A stretch of 64,000 nt of DNA from Staphylococcus shinii (lineage in GTDB: Bacteria; Bacillota; Bacilli; Staphylococcales; Staphylococcaceae), in assembly GCF_017583065.1 (NCBI RefSeq), contig NZ_JAGEVL010000001.1:124001-188000 (forward strand), written 5' to 3'. The translations under genes were made by a program, and so were the position numbers. The notes below the pieces were generated by a model. It was not told the origin of the DNA. It saw only the letters and a list, made by a program, of their open reading frames with translations, and ran no database searches. Below, in pieces: positions 8,759 to 19,091 of the stretch (position 1 is its first letter; each line of letters begins with the position of its first letter).

Positions 8759-9307
8759 GTGACCATGGAAAATATACAAAATGAATATAGAGATAAAGAA
8801 AAAATAAACAATGACAACAGGGAAGTCGAAACAAGTGATCTTTACCATGCACAAATTTCCAAAGCATTATACGCAGGATTTGGAATAAGGTTTTGTGCAT
8901 TTATCATAGATTTACTGATTATTTTTGGTATAGAGAGTTTTGTTTTGAAACCTATTTATCATTTTACAAACATGGATTCTTTAAAGTTGTGGATTGATTA
9001 TTTTAGTGTCGGACACTTGCTAAATGCATTAGTATTTTACTTGTATTTTGTACTACTTACAAAGTATTTTAAACAAACATTAGGGAAAATGATATGTAAT
9101 ATAAGAGTTGAGCGTATAGACAGACAACGTTTGACTTGGCCAGATGTATTTTTTAGAGAGTGGATAGGACGTATTATTAGCGGTGTATTTATGAATTTGC
9201 CATACTTAGTAGTTATATTTACAAACAAACATAGAGGTATTCACGATTATTTTGCAGATACAGTCGTTATAAAAAATAAATTAGATAAATTGTTTTATTT
9301 GAAGTAG
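8759..9307 (+). CDS. RDD family membrane protein
   Basis: The 182-residue protein has a charged N-terminal tail of about 35 residues and then an RDD domain. This comprises a first helix entered by GFGIRFCAFIIDLLI (the Arg and Asp that name the family), a second long helix near residues 80-100, a GKMICNIRV segment and a last amphipathic stretch. The function of RDD proteins is largely unknown; some act in sodium or proton tolerance. It sits 2 nt after sppA and is surely co-transcribed. The start may be the GTG at 8759 or the ATG at 8765, and the ribosome-binding site does not decide between them. Confidence 0.8.
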   Translation: MTMENIQNEYRDKEKINNDNREVETSDLYHAQISKALYAGFGIRFCAFIIDLLIIFGIESFVLKPIYHFTNMDSLKLWIDYFSVGHLLNALVFYLYFVLLTKYFKQTLGKMICNIRVERIDRQRLTWPDVFFREWIGRIISGVFMNLPYLVVIFTNKHRGIHDYFADTVVIKNKLDKLFYLK

Positions 9308-9398
9308 TTTAACACAATTTATAAGTTGAATAGTTTATTTCAGAAACACAAACAGTTATAATTACAGAGTAAACACTTTTAATTTAGGAGGCGTTCTA

Positions 9399-9893
9399 AT
9401 GGCGCAAATTACATTCAAGCAAGATCCAATTACTTTATTAGGTTCACAAGTGAAAAAAGGAGAAATTGCACCCGATTTCACTGTATTAGATAATGATTTA
9501 AATGAAGTAAACTTATCAACTTACGATGGTCAAAAAAAACTTATTAGTGTTGTACCATCTATAGATACTGGTGTTTGCGATCAACAAACACGTAAATTCA
9601 ATGAAGAAGCTTCAAAAGAAGACGGCGTTGTATTAACTGTTTCTGTTGATTTACCATTTGCACAAAAAAGATGGTGTGCCTCAAACGGATTAGATAATGT
9701 TATTACATTAAGTGATCATAAAGATTTATCTTTTGGTAAAAACTATGGCGTTGTGATGGAAGAATTACGTTTGCTTGCACGTTCAGTTTTTGTCTTAGAT
9801 AAAAATAATAAAGTTGTATATACTGAAATTGTTTCAGAAGGTACAGACTTCCCAGATTTTGATGCTGCTTTAGAAGCTTATCGTAGCATTTAA
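9399..9893 (+). CDS. tpx: Thiol peroxidase Tpx
   Basis: This 164-residue atypical 2-Cys peroxiredoxin has the peroxidatic cysteine in [11 protein letters not shown] (Cys60) and the resolving cysteine in KRWCASNG (Cys93), the standard Tpx arrangement. It reduces hydrogen and organic peroxides in the cytosol and is recycled by thioredoxin. The ATG is preceded by TAGGAGGCG, and a TATAAT at 9357-9362 is a likely -10. Transcription should end at the long hairpin at 9973-10047. Confidence 0.95.
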   Translation: MAQITFKQDPITLLGSQVKKGEIAPDFTVLDNDLNEVNLSTYDGQKKLISVVPSIDTGVCDQQTRKFNEEASKEDGVVLTVSVDLPFAQKRWCASNGLDNVITLSDHKDLSFGKNYGVVMEELRLLARSVFVLDKNNKVVYTEIVSEGTDFPDFDAALEAYRSI

Positions 9894-9955
9894 GTCGATT
9901 AATTTTATTTAAAATATCATATGTTAAAATATTGTTATACGGAGAAACAGTATCA

Positions 9956-9984
9956 TTGACATTATAAAATTTACTGTCCATAAT
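9956..9984 (+). promoter_or_regulatory. Promoter nested in the tpx terminator, driving ytxK
   Basis: A perfect -35 TTGACA (9956-9961) and a -10 CATAAT (9979-9984) are 17 bp apart. The -10 lies within the left arm of the tpx terminator, so a transcript starting near 9991 would lack that arm and escape termination. Confidence 0.65.
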
Positions 9985-10047
9985 TATTTGGTAAAATAAG
10001 TTAGCTGAAACTAACTTGATTTCAATTAAATTATGGACAGTTTTTTT
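9973..10047 (+). terminator. tpx terminator with nested hairpin
   Basis: Outer arms 9973-9985 and 10029-10041 are complementary over 13 bp and end in seven T. A smaller hairpin AAGTTAG/CTAACTT (9998-10004 with 10011-10017) sits inside the loop. Confidence 0.8.
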
Positions 10048-10062
10048 AGAAAGGACTATTAA

Positions 10063-11010
10063 ATGACACAAGAAGAAACAGTAATGGAGAAGTTATTCCA
10101 GACATTAGATGAAAAAGCTAAATCGTTAAACGAAGATAATGGACAAAGTTTTATTGAGAATTTAGGACTTGCAATGGAATATGTTTATACAAATGAGAGA
10201 GACTTGCTAGAACAAGCTACTTTGCAAGATAGAAGAAAAGCATTTCAATTTGCTTATCTAAGTTTGATGCAAAATGAAGATATACAAGCGAATCATCAAA
10301 TTACACCAGACTCTATAGGCCTGATCCTAGGCTTTCTTTCTGAACGTTTCTTGAAAAATAGTGAAGCTATGCATATCGCCGATCTTGCTAGTGGAGCAGG
10401 GCATTTAAGTGCATCTGTGCATGAAGTGCTTTCAGATCATACATTAATGCATCATTTAGTAGAAGTTGATCCAGTATTATCTAGAGTAAGTGTACATTTA
10501 GCCAATTTCTTAGAAATACCATTTGACGTATACCCACAAGATGCGATTATGCCATTACCATTTGAAGATGCAGATGTTGTTATTGGTGATTTGCCGATTG
10601 GATATTATCCAGTAGATGATAGAAGTAAAAAAATGTCGCTTGGTTTTGAAGAAGGACATAGTTATTCACATTTCTTACTTATAGAACAAGCTATTACAGC
10701 AATGAAACCGTCTGGTTATGCCTTTTTAGTTGTACCAAGCAATATTTTTGAAGGTGAAAATGTGAAACAGTTACAAAATTTCATTGCTACAGAAACAGAG
10801 ATGCAAGCTTTTCTAAATTTACCTGCTACACTATTTAAAAACGAAAAAGCGCGTAAATCTATACTTGTGTTACAGAAAAAAGAAACGAATGTAACCAAAT
10901 CTGTAGAAGTTTTACTAGCAAATATTCCTGATTTCAAAAGTCCACAACAATTCCAAGGATTTTTACAAGATCTAAATGCATGGATGCAAGAAAATCACCC
11001 TGAAAATTAA
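10063..11010 (+). CDS. Class I SAM-dependent methyltransferase, YtxK family
   Basis: The 315-residue protein has an N-terminal helical part and then an N6-adenine-methylase-like Rossmann domain. The SAM-binding motif I is DLASGAGHLS near residue 110, and GDLPIGYYP near residue 177 stands where DNA adenine methylases have NPPY. It is the orthologue of B. subtilis YtxK, which also lies directly before ackA. Substrate and function are unknown. No specificity subunit or restriction partner lies nearby, so it should not be read as a restriction-modification gene. The ATG follows AAAGGA. Confidence 0.85.
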   Translation: MTQEETVMEKLFQTLDEKAKSLNEDNGQSFIENLGLAMEYVYTNERDLLEQATLQDRRKAFQFAYLSLMQNEDIQANHQITPDSIGLILGFLSERFLKNSEAMHIADLASGAGHLSASVHEVLSDHTLMHHLVEVDPVLSRVSVHLANFLEIPFDVYPQDAIMPLPFEDADVVIGDLPIGYYPVDDRSKKMSLGFEEGHSYSHFLLIEQAITAMKPSGYAFLVVPSNIFEGENVKQLQNFIATETEMQAFLNLPATLFKNEKARKSILVLQKKETNVTKSVEVLLANIPDFKSPQQFQGFLQDLNAWMQENHPEN

Positions 11011-11095
11011 GCTGTAATATTCTTGTATTTGAACTGTATTAATGATTAAATAGATATGGATATTAAAAACTTAAAAAAATGGAGGCATTATGCTT

Positions 11096-12295
11096 ATGTC
11101 AAAATTAATTTTGGCCATTAACGCTGGTAGTTCATCTTTGAAATTTCAACTTATTGAAATGCCGGAAGAAAAAATTGTAACTAAGGGACTTATTGAACGT
11201 ATTGGACTAAAAAATTCTATTTTCACTATTGAAGTGAATGGGGAAAAAATAACTGAAACAAAAGATATCGATAATCATGAAGATGCTGTTAATATTATGT
11301 TAGAAAGTTTCAAAGAACATGGTATTATTGAAAGTATTTACGATATTGATGGTACTGGACACCGTGTCGTTCATGGTGGTGAAGTATTCCCAGCTTCAAC
11401 TTATGTAGATGACGAAGTTGAAAAACAAATTGAATCATTAAGTGAGCTTGCGCCATTACACAACCCAGCCAATTTAATGGGAATTCGTGCATTCCGTAAA
11501 TTACTTCCTGAGATACCACATGTTGCTGTGTTTGACACTTCATTCCACCAAACAATGCCAGAAAAATCTTATCTATATAGTTTACCGTACCAATATTATG
11601 AAGATTTTGGAATTCGTAAATATGGCTTCCATGGTACGAGTCATAAATATGTATCACAACGTGCTTCAGAAATCTTAGGTAAACCAATTGAAGAATTACG
11701 CATTATTTCATGTCATATCGGAAATGGTGCTTCTATTGCCGCTATTGATGGTGGGGAATCTGTAGATACTTCTATGGGCTTCACGCCATTAGCAGGTGTG
11801 ACAATGGGAACACGTTCAGGTAACATTGACCCAGCATTAATTCCATTCATCATGGAGAAAACTGGTAAAAATGCCGAAGAAGTCTTAAATACTTTAAATA
11901 AAGAATCTGGTTTATTAGGTATTTCAGGAACTTCTAGTGATTTGAGAGATATTATTGATGAAGCTAAAGAAGGTAAAGAGAGAGCACAATTAGCACTTGA
12001 TGTATTTGCTTCTCGTATCCATAAATACATCGGTTCATATGCAACGCGTATGCACGGCGTAGACGTGATTGTATTTACAGCTGGTGTTGGTGAGAACTCA
12101 GACCCAGTTAGAGCAAAAGTATTAGAAGGTCTAGAATTTATGGGTGTTTATTGGGATGCTAAGAAAAATGAATCAATTCATGGTGAAGAAGGATTTATTA
12201 ACTACCCACATTCACCGGTTAAAGTAATTGTTATCCCAACGAATGAAGAAGTTATGATCGCACGTGACGTTGTAGAATTTGGTGACGTTAAATAA
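11096..12295 (+). CDS. ackA: Acetate kinase
   Basis: The 399-residue member of the ASKHA kinase superfamily begins [14 protein letters not shown]. It has [28 protein letters not shown] ([10 protein letters not shown]), SCHIGNGAS and FTAGVGEN motifs, all classic for AckA. It interconverts acetyl phosphate plus ADP with acetate plus ATP during overflow metabolism. Two in-frame ATGs exist, at 11090 and 11096. GGAGG at 11081-11085 is 4 nt from the first and 10 nt from the second, and staphylococcal homologues start MSKLIL, so I chose the second. It lies 85 nt after the YtxK-type gene with no terminator between. Confidence 0.95.
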   Translation: MSKLILAINAGSSSLKFQLIEMPEEKIVTKGLIERIGLKNSIFTIEVNGEKITETKDIDNHEDAVNIMLESFKEHGIIESIYDIDGTGHRVVHGGEVFPASTYVDDEVEKQIESLSELAPLHNPANLMGIRAFRKLLPEIPHVAVFDTSFHQTMPEKSYLYSLPYQYYEDFGIRKYGFHGTSHKYVSQRASEILGKPIEELRIISCHIGNGASIAAIDGGESVDTSMGFTPLAGVTMGTRSGNIDPALIPFIMEKTGKNAEEVLNTLNKESGLLGISGTSSDLRDIIDEAKEGKERAQLALDVFASRIHKYIGSYATRMHGVDVIVFTAGVGENSDPVRAKVLEGLEFMGVYWDAKKNESIHGEEGFINYPHSPVKVIVIPTNEEVMIARDVVEFGDVK

Positions 12296-12412
12296 TTTTT
12301 ATAACAATAAAATCTTAAAGGTTAGACTAAATACAATAGCAAATATAATTCGTTGTATTCATCTAATTCTGTTTAGAAACAAATGGTGTATTTCATAGGC
12401 CACTTTTAAAAA

Positions 12413-12465
12413 TTAAAGCACCACGAAAATCTCATGCTATGCATAAGATTTTCGTGGTGCTTTTT
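12413..12465. terminator. Bidirectional terminator between ackA and the phytase-like gene
   Basis: Perfect 18-bp arms (12415-12432 with 12446-12463) run AAAGCACCACGAAAATCT and its complement. The A-rich and T-rich ends serve both convergent transcripts. Confidence 0.9.
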
Positions 12466-12495
12466 GTGAATAATAATATATCTAAAGTGCTGGAA

Positions 12496-13674
12496 TCAAT
12501 CTTTATTATTTAATACTTCAAATACAATGATTTGTGATACTTGAGATTTGTTAAAGTTATTATCTGATACAATTACAAGGGAATCATTACCATTTGCTAA
12601 TTTTTTCCCAAACGTCATGCCTTCGATATTATCTACTTTATCTAATTGTTCATTATTTAAATTAGCGACTAATTTCTTTTTAACAGGTGTTACTTGACTA
12701 TTTTGCAAAGCAGTTATGTTTTTTATGTCAGATGCGTGATTAACATCTATTTTATAAATACGTACATAGTTTTTAAATGAACCATCGGATGACTGGACAC
12801 TGGCTCTTTCTAATGTTAAAAATTCATGATTATTAATTGCTAATATCTCTGAAACCCCGTTTTCTGCAGTTTTAACGTTGTCTTGCGCGTAAGGTACTGA
12901 ATCAACTGGGTAGGCATATTCAGATAATACGTTGCCTTGGCGGTCGTATTGTGTGATACGTGATAAGGCACCTGAATTGGCTGTAGGAACTGGACCGTCT
13001 TGTATTAATGGTGCTTCCATAGAAGTCCATATAGAATTTCCATCAACTGAAAACGTACTGCCTTCAAGGGCTAGGTTATTACGGAATCCTTTTTTTGTTT
13101 GAGTATCCATTTTTAATGAGTCACTAATAGGTACTTCAGAAATAAAATCACCTTTTAAATTACTAAATCTGATAAAAGGATTTAATCCTAAACTTCTATC
13201 ACCTTCGCTTGTATATAAAATATTGTTCGTCCAAGGGTCAAAACGGATTGATTCTGGGTCTGCAACAACATCCTTAGATTTGTTATTAAATTGTTTTTTA
13301 CTTATATAATTATTTCCGTTTTGCTGTTTTAACGTATGAACATTTTTTATGTTTATGTTATTCAATTGACGATGATTATAATTTAAATTTGCTTCATAAA
13401 ATCTGGATGGGTTATGCTCCGAGCGATCGTCACTAAGTAGGTACCACTTATTAGATTTAGGGTTGTATGTAATGCCTGATATACCACCAATTTTGGTGTT
13501 ATTGTAGGTTTGATTATGTGGTATCGTTTTACTATCTATAAGTTTGAGTTGATCAACATGGCGGGAAGATGACCCGATGTCAATTTCACTTGATGCAAAA
13601 GCATTAAATGAAATCATACTTATCATTATAAAAGCTAGAAATGTAAATAAGATGGCTTTTTTGAGCTGTTGCAT
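12496..13674 (-). CDS. Secreted phytase-like esterase domain protein
   Basis: The 392-residue protein has a signal peptide (KK then a hydrophobic core at residues 7-24, with probable cleavage after Ala-Phe-Ala at residue 27) and no LPXTG motif or lipobox, so it should be released. The rest matches the 'esterase-like activity of phytase' beta-propeller family. It has IGGISGITYNPKSNKWYLLSDDR near residues 62-84, then ADPESIRF, ALEGSTF, a conserved acidic SMEAPL, and NIEGMTFG near the C-terminus. Family members were named for phosphatase or esterase activity, but true substrates are mostly unknown. It is transcribed alone, convergent with ackA. I would not assert phytase activity. Confidence 0.75.
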   Translation of the reverse strand: MQQLKKAILFTFLAFIMISMISFNAFASSEIDIGSSSRHVDQLKLIDSKTIPHNQTYNNTKIGGISGITYNPKSNKWYLLSDDRSEHNPSRFYEANLNYNHRQLNNINIKNVHTLKQQNGNNYISKKQFNNKSKDVVADPESIRFDPWTNNILYTSEGDRSLGLNPFIRFSNLKGDFISEVPISDSLKMDTQTKKGFRNNLALEGSTFSVDGNSIWTSMEAPLIQDGPVPTANSGALSRITQYDRQGNVLSEYAYPVDSVPYAQDNVKTAENGVSEILAINNHEFLTLERASVQSSDGSFKNYVRIYKIDVNHASDIKNITALQNSQVTPVKKKLVANLNNEQLDKVDNIEGMTFGKKLANGNDSLVIVSDNNFNKSQVSQIIVFEVLNNKD

Positions 13675-13810
13675 AATTACTTTACTCCTTTCAAATGTTT
13701 GTTAATTAAAGGATAAGTCATTATTGTGAAGTCCTCTTGAATTTTGGATAACAATGTTGTAAAAGTGAATGTTATTAAAGTATTATTTATGTAGTGTTAA
13801 TAACTTAATC

Positions 13811-13857
13811 AAAAAAAACAGGATAAAGTGTCCAATTAGTGTGAACAAACTATCCTG
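13811..13857 (-). terminator. Terminator of the first universal stress protein gene
   Basis: CAGGATA (13819-13825) pairs with TATCCTG (13851-13857) around a partly self-complementary loop. Read on the minus strand it is followed by eight U. Confidence 0.75.
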
Positions 13858-13920
13858 CTTCAAACATTATTATGTTATACGTGAATAATACAATGTATAA
13901 CATTCACTATTCGTATCAAC

Positions 13921-14424
13921 TTAACGAGCTTGGTATTGTGATCTGAATTCATCAGTAGCAACTTGTGGTTGGAAGTCTTCAGGAAGTTCTTCTGTACGTA
14001 CAACTAATACATCACAAGGAGAATGACGCACAATAGCCTCAGACACAGAACCAACAATGAATCTTTCTACGGCATTTAAACCAGACGTACCACACATAAT
14101 TAAATCTGCATCGACATCAGCAGCTAATTTTTTAGGAATAATTGCTTTTGGTGAACCGAATTCTAAACGTGTTTCAACATCAGTTACACCTGCATTTGTA
14201 GCGACTTCTTTATAACCTTTTAACAAATCTTCAGAGAAATTTTTAGATTTCTCAGTGAATTGCGCATCATATACTTCGTATGAAGAATATGTTCTTGAAT
14301 CGATCACATTCACAACAGTAAGTTTTGAATCGTTACGTTTTGCTACGTCTACAGCCTTGTTAAATGCCCACTCTGCCTCATGTGAACCATCGACTGCTAT
14401 TAAAATATTTTTATAAGTTAGCAT
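13921..14424 (-). CDS. Universal stress protein, UspA family
   Basis: This 167-residue single Usp domain starts MLTYKNILIAVDGS and ends with the ATP-binding signature: MCGTSGLNAVERFIVGSVSE, that is G-T-S-G followed by G-S after nine residues. Such proteins bind ATP and help cells through stasis and oxidative or acid stress, but the precise role is not known. The open frame continues upstream to 14484. The Shine-Dalgarno TAAGGAGGTA at 14431-14440 places the start at 14424. It is divergent from ald across a 142-bp shared promoter region. Confidence 0.9.
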   Translation of the reverse strand: MLTYKNILIAVDGSHEAEWAFNKAVDVAKRNDSKLTVVNVIDSRTYSSYEVYDAQFTEKSKNFSEDLLKGYKEVATNAGVTDVETRLEFGSPKAIIPKKLAADVDADLIMCGTSGLNAVERFIVGSVSEAIVRHSPCDVLVVRTEELPEDFQPQVATDEFRSQYQAR

Positions 14425-14566
14425 CGTAATTACCTCCTTATTTTTCTTACATATATTATACCACTGTTTACAGAATATTAACACAATTTGTATGTTGTAA
14501 AACTACCCTAAACTATGATTGCGCTTTCATCGGATACGCGTTACTATGAATTTGGAGGTGGATGAA

Positions 14567-15682
14567 ATGATTATAGGTATTCCTAAAGAGATTAAAAATA
14601 ACGAAAATAGAGTGAGTTTGTCGCCGAGTGGTGTACATGCACTAGTTGAACAAGGTCACACTGTTATCGTTGAAAAATCTGCAGGTTTGGGTTCATATTT
14701 TGAAGACGTGGACTACACTGCAGCAGGGGCTAAAATTGTTAATGAGCAAGCAGAAGTTTGGAACGTAGATATGGTCATGAAAGTTAAAGAACCACTAGCA
14801 GAAGAGTTCCAATATTTTAAAGAAGGCTTAATTTTATTTACTTATTTACATTTAGCGAACGAACCAGCGTTAACGCAAGCTTTATTAGATAATAAAGTTG
14901 TTGGTATCGCATATGAAACCGTGCAATTGCCAGATCGTTCGTTACCACTGTTAACTCCAATGAGTGAAGTAGCGGGGCGTATGTCTGCTCAAATTGGAGC
15001 TGAATTTTTACAAAAATATAAAGGCGGCATGGGTATACTACTTGGTGGCGTACCGGGCGTTTCTAAAGGACGCGTATCAATTATCGGTGGGGGTCAAGCA
15101 GGTACAAATGCTGCAAAAATTGCGCTTGGACTAGGCGCAGATGTTACGATTTTAGATGTTAATCCTAAACGATTACAAGAATTGGAAGACTTATTTGATG
15201 GTCGAGTACACACAATCATGTCTAATCCTTTAAATATAGAGCAATGTGTGAAAGATAGCGATTTAGTCATTGGTGCGGTATTGATTCCTGGAGCTAAAGC
15301 TCCAAACCTTGTTACTGAAGACATGGTTAAAGAAATGAGAGATGGTGCTGTCATAGTTGATATCGCAATTGATCAAGGTGGTATATTCGAAACCACTGAC
15401 CGTATTTCTACACATGATGATCCAACATATAAGAAACATGGTGTAGTACACTATGCAGTAGCAAATATGCCTGGCGCAGTACCTCGTACATCAACAATCG
15501 CTTTAAATAATGCAACGTTACCTTATGCACAACAAATCGCTGGAAAAGGCTATTTAAAAGCATTACAAGATAACGAAGCATTGTCGTTAGGTTTAAACAC
15601 AATTAATGGTGAGTTAACGAACAAAGGTGTAGCTGAAGCATTAAAATTATCGTATACCGATATTGAAAGTGCATTAAAATAA
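14567..15682 (+). CDS. ald: Alanine dehydrogenase
   Basis: The 371-residue enzyme has [16 protein letters not shown] at its start, catalytic Lys74 (MKVKEPL) and His95 (YLHLANEP), and the Rossmann loop [15 protein letters not shown] near residue 173. It converts L-alanine, NAD+ and water to pyruvate, ammonia and NADH, which feeds alanine into central metabolism. A longer frame begins upstream, but GGAGG at 14554-14558 is 8 nt from the ATG at 14567, the family's usual start. The divergent neighbour is a universal stress gene, an arrangement also found in other staphylococci. A terminator follows. Confidence 0.95.
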   Translation: MIIGIPKEIKNNENRVSLSPSGVHALVEQGHTVIVEKSAGLGSYFEDVDYTAAGAKIVNEQAEVWNVDMVMKVKEPLAEEFQYFKEGLILFTYLHLANEPALTQALLDNKVVGIAYETVQLPDRSLPLLTPMSEVAGRMSAQIGAEFLQKYKGGMGILLGGVPGVSKGRVSIIGGGQAGTNAAKIALGLGADVTILDVNPKRLQELEDLFDGRVHTIMSNPLNIEQCVKDSDLVIGAVLIPGAKAPNLVTEDMVKEMRDGAVIVDIAIDQGGIFETTDRISTHDDPTYKKHGVVHYAVANMPGAVPRTSTIALNNATLPYAQQIAGKGYLKALQDNEALSLGLNTINGELTNKGVAEALKLSYTDIESALK

Positions 15683-15693
15683 TTATATAAAAA

Positions 15694-15748
15694 ATAAAAA
15701 CTGGTAAACCGATGTGAATTAACACATTATGGGCATTACCAGTTTTTT
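15694..15748. terminator. Bidirectional terminator between ald and cutC
   Basis: AAAAACTGGTAA (near 15696-15706) pairs with TTACCAGTTTTTT (15736-15748). An inner ATGTG/CACAT pairing extends the stem, and both flanks suit termination of the convergent genes. Confidence 0.8.
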
Positions 15749-15801
15749 ATTACTAAATATTTTGTCCAAATCTTATAAATCGTCATATTGATTAAAACGT
15801 A

Positions 15802-16431
15802 TTAGACAATTTTTGTCCCGTGAACTTCTTGAAAAGGGAAGGATTCAAGAAGTTCTTGTAAATTATCCTTATTTAATCCGCCACCAGGCATGATTTCAAT
15901 ATTACCACCTGAATTAACGACTAATTTACCTAAATGATTTAAATTATCAAAGATATCAGTATCACTTGGACCGCCATGGGTTAGCAATCTGGTGAATTTA
16001 AGATCAATTAGTTGGTGTAGCGCTTTGATTTGACCGTGCTCATGAATTTCATCGAATGCCATATGACAAACTACAGGAATAGAATCAGCAATTTGTTTTA
16101 ATGTTTTCATTTGCCATTCATTTAAGACTGAATCTTGCGTCAAACAACCAAATACAAAATAATCAACATTAAATTGCTTTAATGTCTTTATATCACGTTG
16201 CATAATCTCAAAATCATATAGATTATAGACAAAATCTCCGCCACGTGGCCGAACCATTATTGCTATTTCAACGCGATTTGCGTGACATATTTCTGTAGCA
16301 ATTTCTACCATACCAACACTTGGCGTTGTGCCACCAACAGTTAAGTTGTCACACAGTTCAATGCGATTCGCACCGTTGCTGATTGCTTGTTCGACTTGCT
16401 GAATTGTTTCAACTACTGCCTCTTTAATCAT
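15802..16431 (-). CDS. cutC: CutC family protein
   Basis: The 209-residue TIM-barrel protein has the CutC signatures: [18 protein letters not shown] near residue 20, MVRPRGGDF near residue 58, [20 protein letters not shown] and MPGGG-N at the C-terminus. It was named for copper homeostasis in E. coli, but the biochemical function is unsettled. The protein is somewhat short for the family, lacking an extended C-terminus. Its start overlaps the stop of the upstream peptidase gene by 4 nt (ATGA), so the two are translated together. Confidence 0.9.
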   Translation of the reverse strand: MIKEAVVETIQQVEQAISNGANRIELCDNLTVGGTTPSVGMVEIATEICHANRVEIAIMVRPRGGDFVYNLYDFEIMQRDIKTLKQFNVDYFVFGCLTQDSVLNEWQMKTLKQIADSIPVVCHMAFDEIHEHGQIKALHQLIDLKFTRLLTHGGPSDTDIFDNLNHLGKLVVNSGGNIEIMPGGGLNKDNLQELLESFPFQEVHGTKIV

Positions 16432-17480
16432 TTTTCGTATCCAGTCAAGCTTTCATGTCCATCTTCAGTAACAAGAATATCGTCTTCTATACGCACGCCC
16501 GCTACACCGGGTACATAGATACCTGGTTCTACTGTAACTACCATACCAGCGACAAATTGATTTGTATTTGAACTAGAAACATCTTGATATTCATGTTCTT
16601 CTAAACCTAAACCATGACCTAACCTATGTGGAAAGTATTCGCCGTAACCAGCGTCACTAATGATATTGCGTGCGATATCATCAACATCTTTAATTGTTAC
16701 ACCAGGTTTGATTGCTGCAATAGCCTCTTGTTCTGCTTTTAATACGATATTATAAATTTCTTGTGCCTCATCACTTGGTGTGCCAAATTTAACGGTTCTT
16801 GTCATATCACTGCAATAATTATCGTAAATTACGCCTAAATCAAATAATACAAATTCATCATTTTGAAGTTGACGGTCACCTGGAGTTCCGTGAGGGGAGG
16901 CTGCATGGTCGCCAAATAATACCATCGTATCAAAACTCATTTCATTAACACCATAAGCCTTGATTTCATTTTCAATATGATTAACAACTTGACGCTCTGT
17001 GACACCTTCTTTTAAAAATGCTACTCCGATTTCAATACATTTATCGGCGAGTTCACATGCTTTCTTAATAGTAGCAATTTCATTTTCATTTTTAACATTG
17101 CGTAACTCTTTAATTGTTTGATCGATATCGCCAAAATGTTGGACACCAAAGGCATCTATGAGCGCGCGTTGACGATGTAGTGTTAAATGTTCCGCTTCAA
17201 CAAGTAATTTATTTATTTTAAGAGGATATTTATCCAAACCATTTTCAGTATCTAAATAACCAATAACTTCTCCTTCAAATGGCGAATTTTTAACATCTTC
17301 CATTTCTAATTGTGGGCAAAATAATATTTGTTCCCCGTTAGCTTTAATTAATAAAGCTAATAATCGTTCATGAGGATCACTTAAGTAGCCTGTGAAATAA
17401 AAGATATTAAGTGGTGTAGTAATCCAAGCTGCATCAGCTTGTTGTGTTTGCAATTCTTTAGTAATCTGTTCTAATTTCAT
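16428..17480 (-). CDS. Xaa-Pro peptidase, M24B family (PepQ-like)
   Basis: The 350-residue protein has a creatinase-like N-terminal domain (about 1-125) and a pita-bread M24 catalytic domain. The five metal ligands appear in order: Asp in [16 protein letters not shown] (two Asp), His in HRLGHGLG, and Glu in TVEPGIYVP and VRIEDDILV. It cleaves bonds next to proline, either Xaa-Pro dipeptides or the N-terminal residue of Xaa-Pro peptides; sequence alone does not separate the two. It is the first gene of a two-gene unit with cutC and is preceded by TAGGAGG. Confidence 0.9.
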   Translation of the reverse strand: MKLEQITKELQTQQADAAWITTPLNIFYFTGYLSDPHERLLALLIKANGEQILFCPQLEMEDVKNSPFEGEVIGYLDTENGLDKYPLKINKLLVEAEHLTLHRQRALIDAFGVQHFGDIDQTIKELRNVKNENEIATIKKACELADKCIEIGVAFLKEGVTERQVVNHIENEIKAYGVNEMSFDTMVLFGDHAASPHGTPGDRQLQNDEFVLFDLGVIYDNYCSDMTRTVKFGTPSDEAQEIYNIVLKAEQEAIAAIKPGVTIKDVDDIARNIISDAGYGEYFPHRLGHGLGLEEHEYQDVSSSNTNQFVAGMVVTVEPGIYVPGVAGVRIEDDILVTEDGHESLTGYEK

Positions 17481-17688
17481 TATTATTCATCCTCCTAAAA
17501 TTATAATCATTTCAATTTTATGCCACTTCATGAAGGAATTCAAAAGTTAAATATTATAATAATCATATTTCATTCACTTATGTGTTGGTTAAATATGCTA
17601 CATAACGATTTTAAATGAATTAGTGTGTTATATAAGAGTGATATCGTGGTATAAGTAGAATAAATAGATTTATGGGAGGAATTAAAAA

Positions 17689-18378
17689 ATGAAACTTTCA
17701 TTTCATGGACAATCAACAATATATTTCGAAGCGAACGGCAAGAAGGTCATTGTGGATCCATTTATAACGGGTAATGGTATGTCAGATTTAGATGCATCTA
17801 CTTTGGAAGTTGACTATATCATTTTGACACATGGTCATGTTGATCATTTTGGGGATACGATTGAACTTGCTAATAGAAACCACGCAACTGTCATTGGATC
17901 TGCAGAATTAGGAGATTATTTAACTACATATCATAATGTAGAGCATGTAAGACCAATGAATATAGGTGGTAAGGCAGAATTAGACTTCGGAAGTGTGAAA
18001 TTTGTACAAGCATTCCATAGTTCAAGTTTAACGGATGATAATGGTGTGCCAGTCTATCTAGGCATGCCAATGGGAGTGATTATTGAGGCAGAAGGTAAGA
18101 CAATTTACCATACAGGTGATACAGGGTTGTTTAGCGATATGAAATTAATAGCTGATCGCCATCCAGTTGACGTATGCTTTATTCCTATTGGTGATAATTT
18201 CACAATGGGAATAGACGATGCTAGTTATGCAATAAATACATTTATAAAACCAAATATTACTGTGCCAGTACACTATGATACATTTGAGCTTATTGAACAA
18301 GACCCTAATGCATTTAAAGAAGCTGTAACAACAAGTGAAGTTCAAATTTTGAAACCTGGAGATGCCGTACAGTTTTAA
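17689..18378 (+). CDS. UPF0173 metal-dependent hydrolase (YtkL-type)
   Basis: The 229-residue metallo-beta-lactamase fold protein has the metal motif [10 protein letters not shown] (His48, His50, Asp52, His53), further ligand-bearing segments [14 protein letters not shown] and a C-terminal VPVHYDTF. It belongs to the UPF0173 group, whose substrate is unknown. The ATG follows GGGAGG by 9 nt. It is divergent from pepQ-cutC and ends at a terminator shared with the convergent usp gene, so it is monocistronic. The B. subtilis counterpart YtkL lies in a similar gene neighbourhood. Confidence 0.9.
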   Translation: MKLSFHGQSTIYFEANGKKVIVDPFITGNGMSDLDASTLEVDYIILTHGHVDHFGDTIELANRNHATVIGSAELGDYLTTYHNVEHVRPMNIGGKAELDFGSVKFVQAFHSSSLTDDNGVPVYLGMPMGVIIEAEGKTIYHTGDTGLFSDMKLIADRHPVDVCFIPIGDNFTMGIDDASYAINTFIKPNITVPVHYDTFELIEQDPNAFKEAVTTSEVQILKPGDAVQF

Positions 18379-18409
18379 ATTAAAATAAAACTTAAAACAT
18401 ATTATATAT

Positions 18410-18447
18410 AAAAAGCCTGAAGTACTTTATAGAACTTCAGGCTTTTT
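18410..18447. terminator. Bidirectional terminator between the UPF0173 and usp genes
   Basis: GCCTGAAGT (18415-18423) pairs perfectly with ACTTCAGGC (18434-18442), flanked by five A on the left and five T on the right. Confidence 0.9.
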
Positions 18448-18451
18448 ATAA

Positions 18452-18865
18452 TTACTTTACTATTAATACAGGGATGCGTGCTCTTTTAGCCACCTTATGA
18501 CTTACACTGCCTAATACAAACTTTTTCTTATCTTCGGCTTTACGGTTACTAAGAACAACAATTTCATATTTACCACTATTAGCTTCTCTGACTAGTTGCT
18601 CTTTGGCATTGCCACGGACGATAATTTCATCATATTCAATACCGTGTTCTTTTAAAGCGTTACGTGTACTTTCTAAACCTTCACTACGTTTTTCTACAAG
18701 TTTATCTAAATGAACACCGGATTTGATTGATGCTTGGGCATCCTGTTCGCTAATTGCATTTAAAATTGTAACCTTTGTACCTTCTCCTGCTAATTTTGAA
18801 ACTTCATCAAGTGCTTTTTCGTTTTTAAGTGTTGTATCAACACCAAGTAAAATATTTTTGAACAT
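18452..18865 (-). CDS. Universal stress protein, UspA family (second copy)
   Basis: The 137-residue Usp domain begins MFKNILLGVD and ends with VLSNRKAEDKKKFVLGSVSHKVAKRARIPVLIVK. The C-terminal ATP-loop is altered relative to the first usp gene: Ser-Asn replaces the usual G-x-x-G, while the later G-S is kept. ATP binding is therefore less certain. It is shorter than the gene at 13921-14424 and clearly diverged, so it is not a recent duplicate. The start follows AAGGAGGGATG. Its function in stress survival is inferred from the family. Confidence 0.85.
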   Translation of the reverse strand: MFKNILLGVDTTLKNEKALDEVSKLAGEGTKVTILNAISEQDAQASIKSGVHLDKLVEKRSEGLESTRNALKEHGIEYDEIIVRGNAKEQLVREANSGKYEIVVLSNRKAEDKKKFVLGSVSHKVAKRARIPVLIVK

Positions 18866-19091
18866 TGTTCATCCCTCCTTAACTTCATTCTAATAAAAGT
18901 TTATTGATAAAGCCAACTAAAATATTGGATTTAACATATTAAATTATTAATAAAGCTGTTTTATATAATTTTGAAGAAACCTTTTTACTTAAATCCATAT
19001 AAATTATTTTATTTGGTTCGTTACATCGCATTTTTAGTTATAAAAAGTTATAATATGATAGAAACTGTTCAAAATAAATGAGGTTATTGAA

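Noticed and set aside
9703-10071. 122-codon minus-strand frame over the end of tpx and the following intergenic region
   Set aside because: It runs through the tpx coding sequence, the terminator and the nested promoter, has no ribosome-binding site, and its composition resembles reverse-complemented AT-rich DNA.
10063-11010. DNA methyltransferase of a restriction system
   Set aside because: The Rossmann domain is adenine-methylase-like, but no restriction or specificity gene is near. The synteny with ackA identifies it as the conserved YtxK family.
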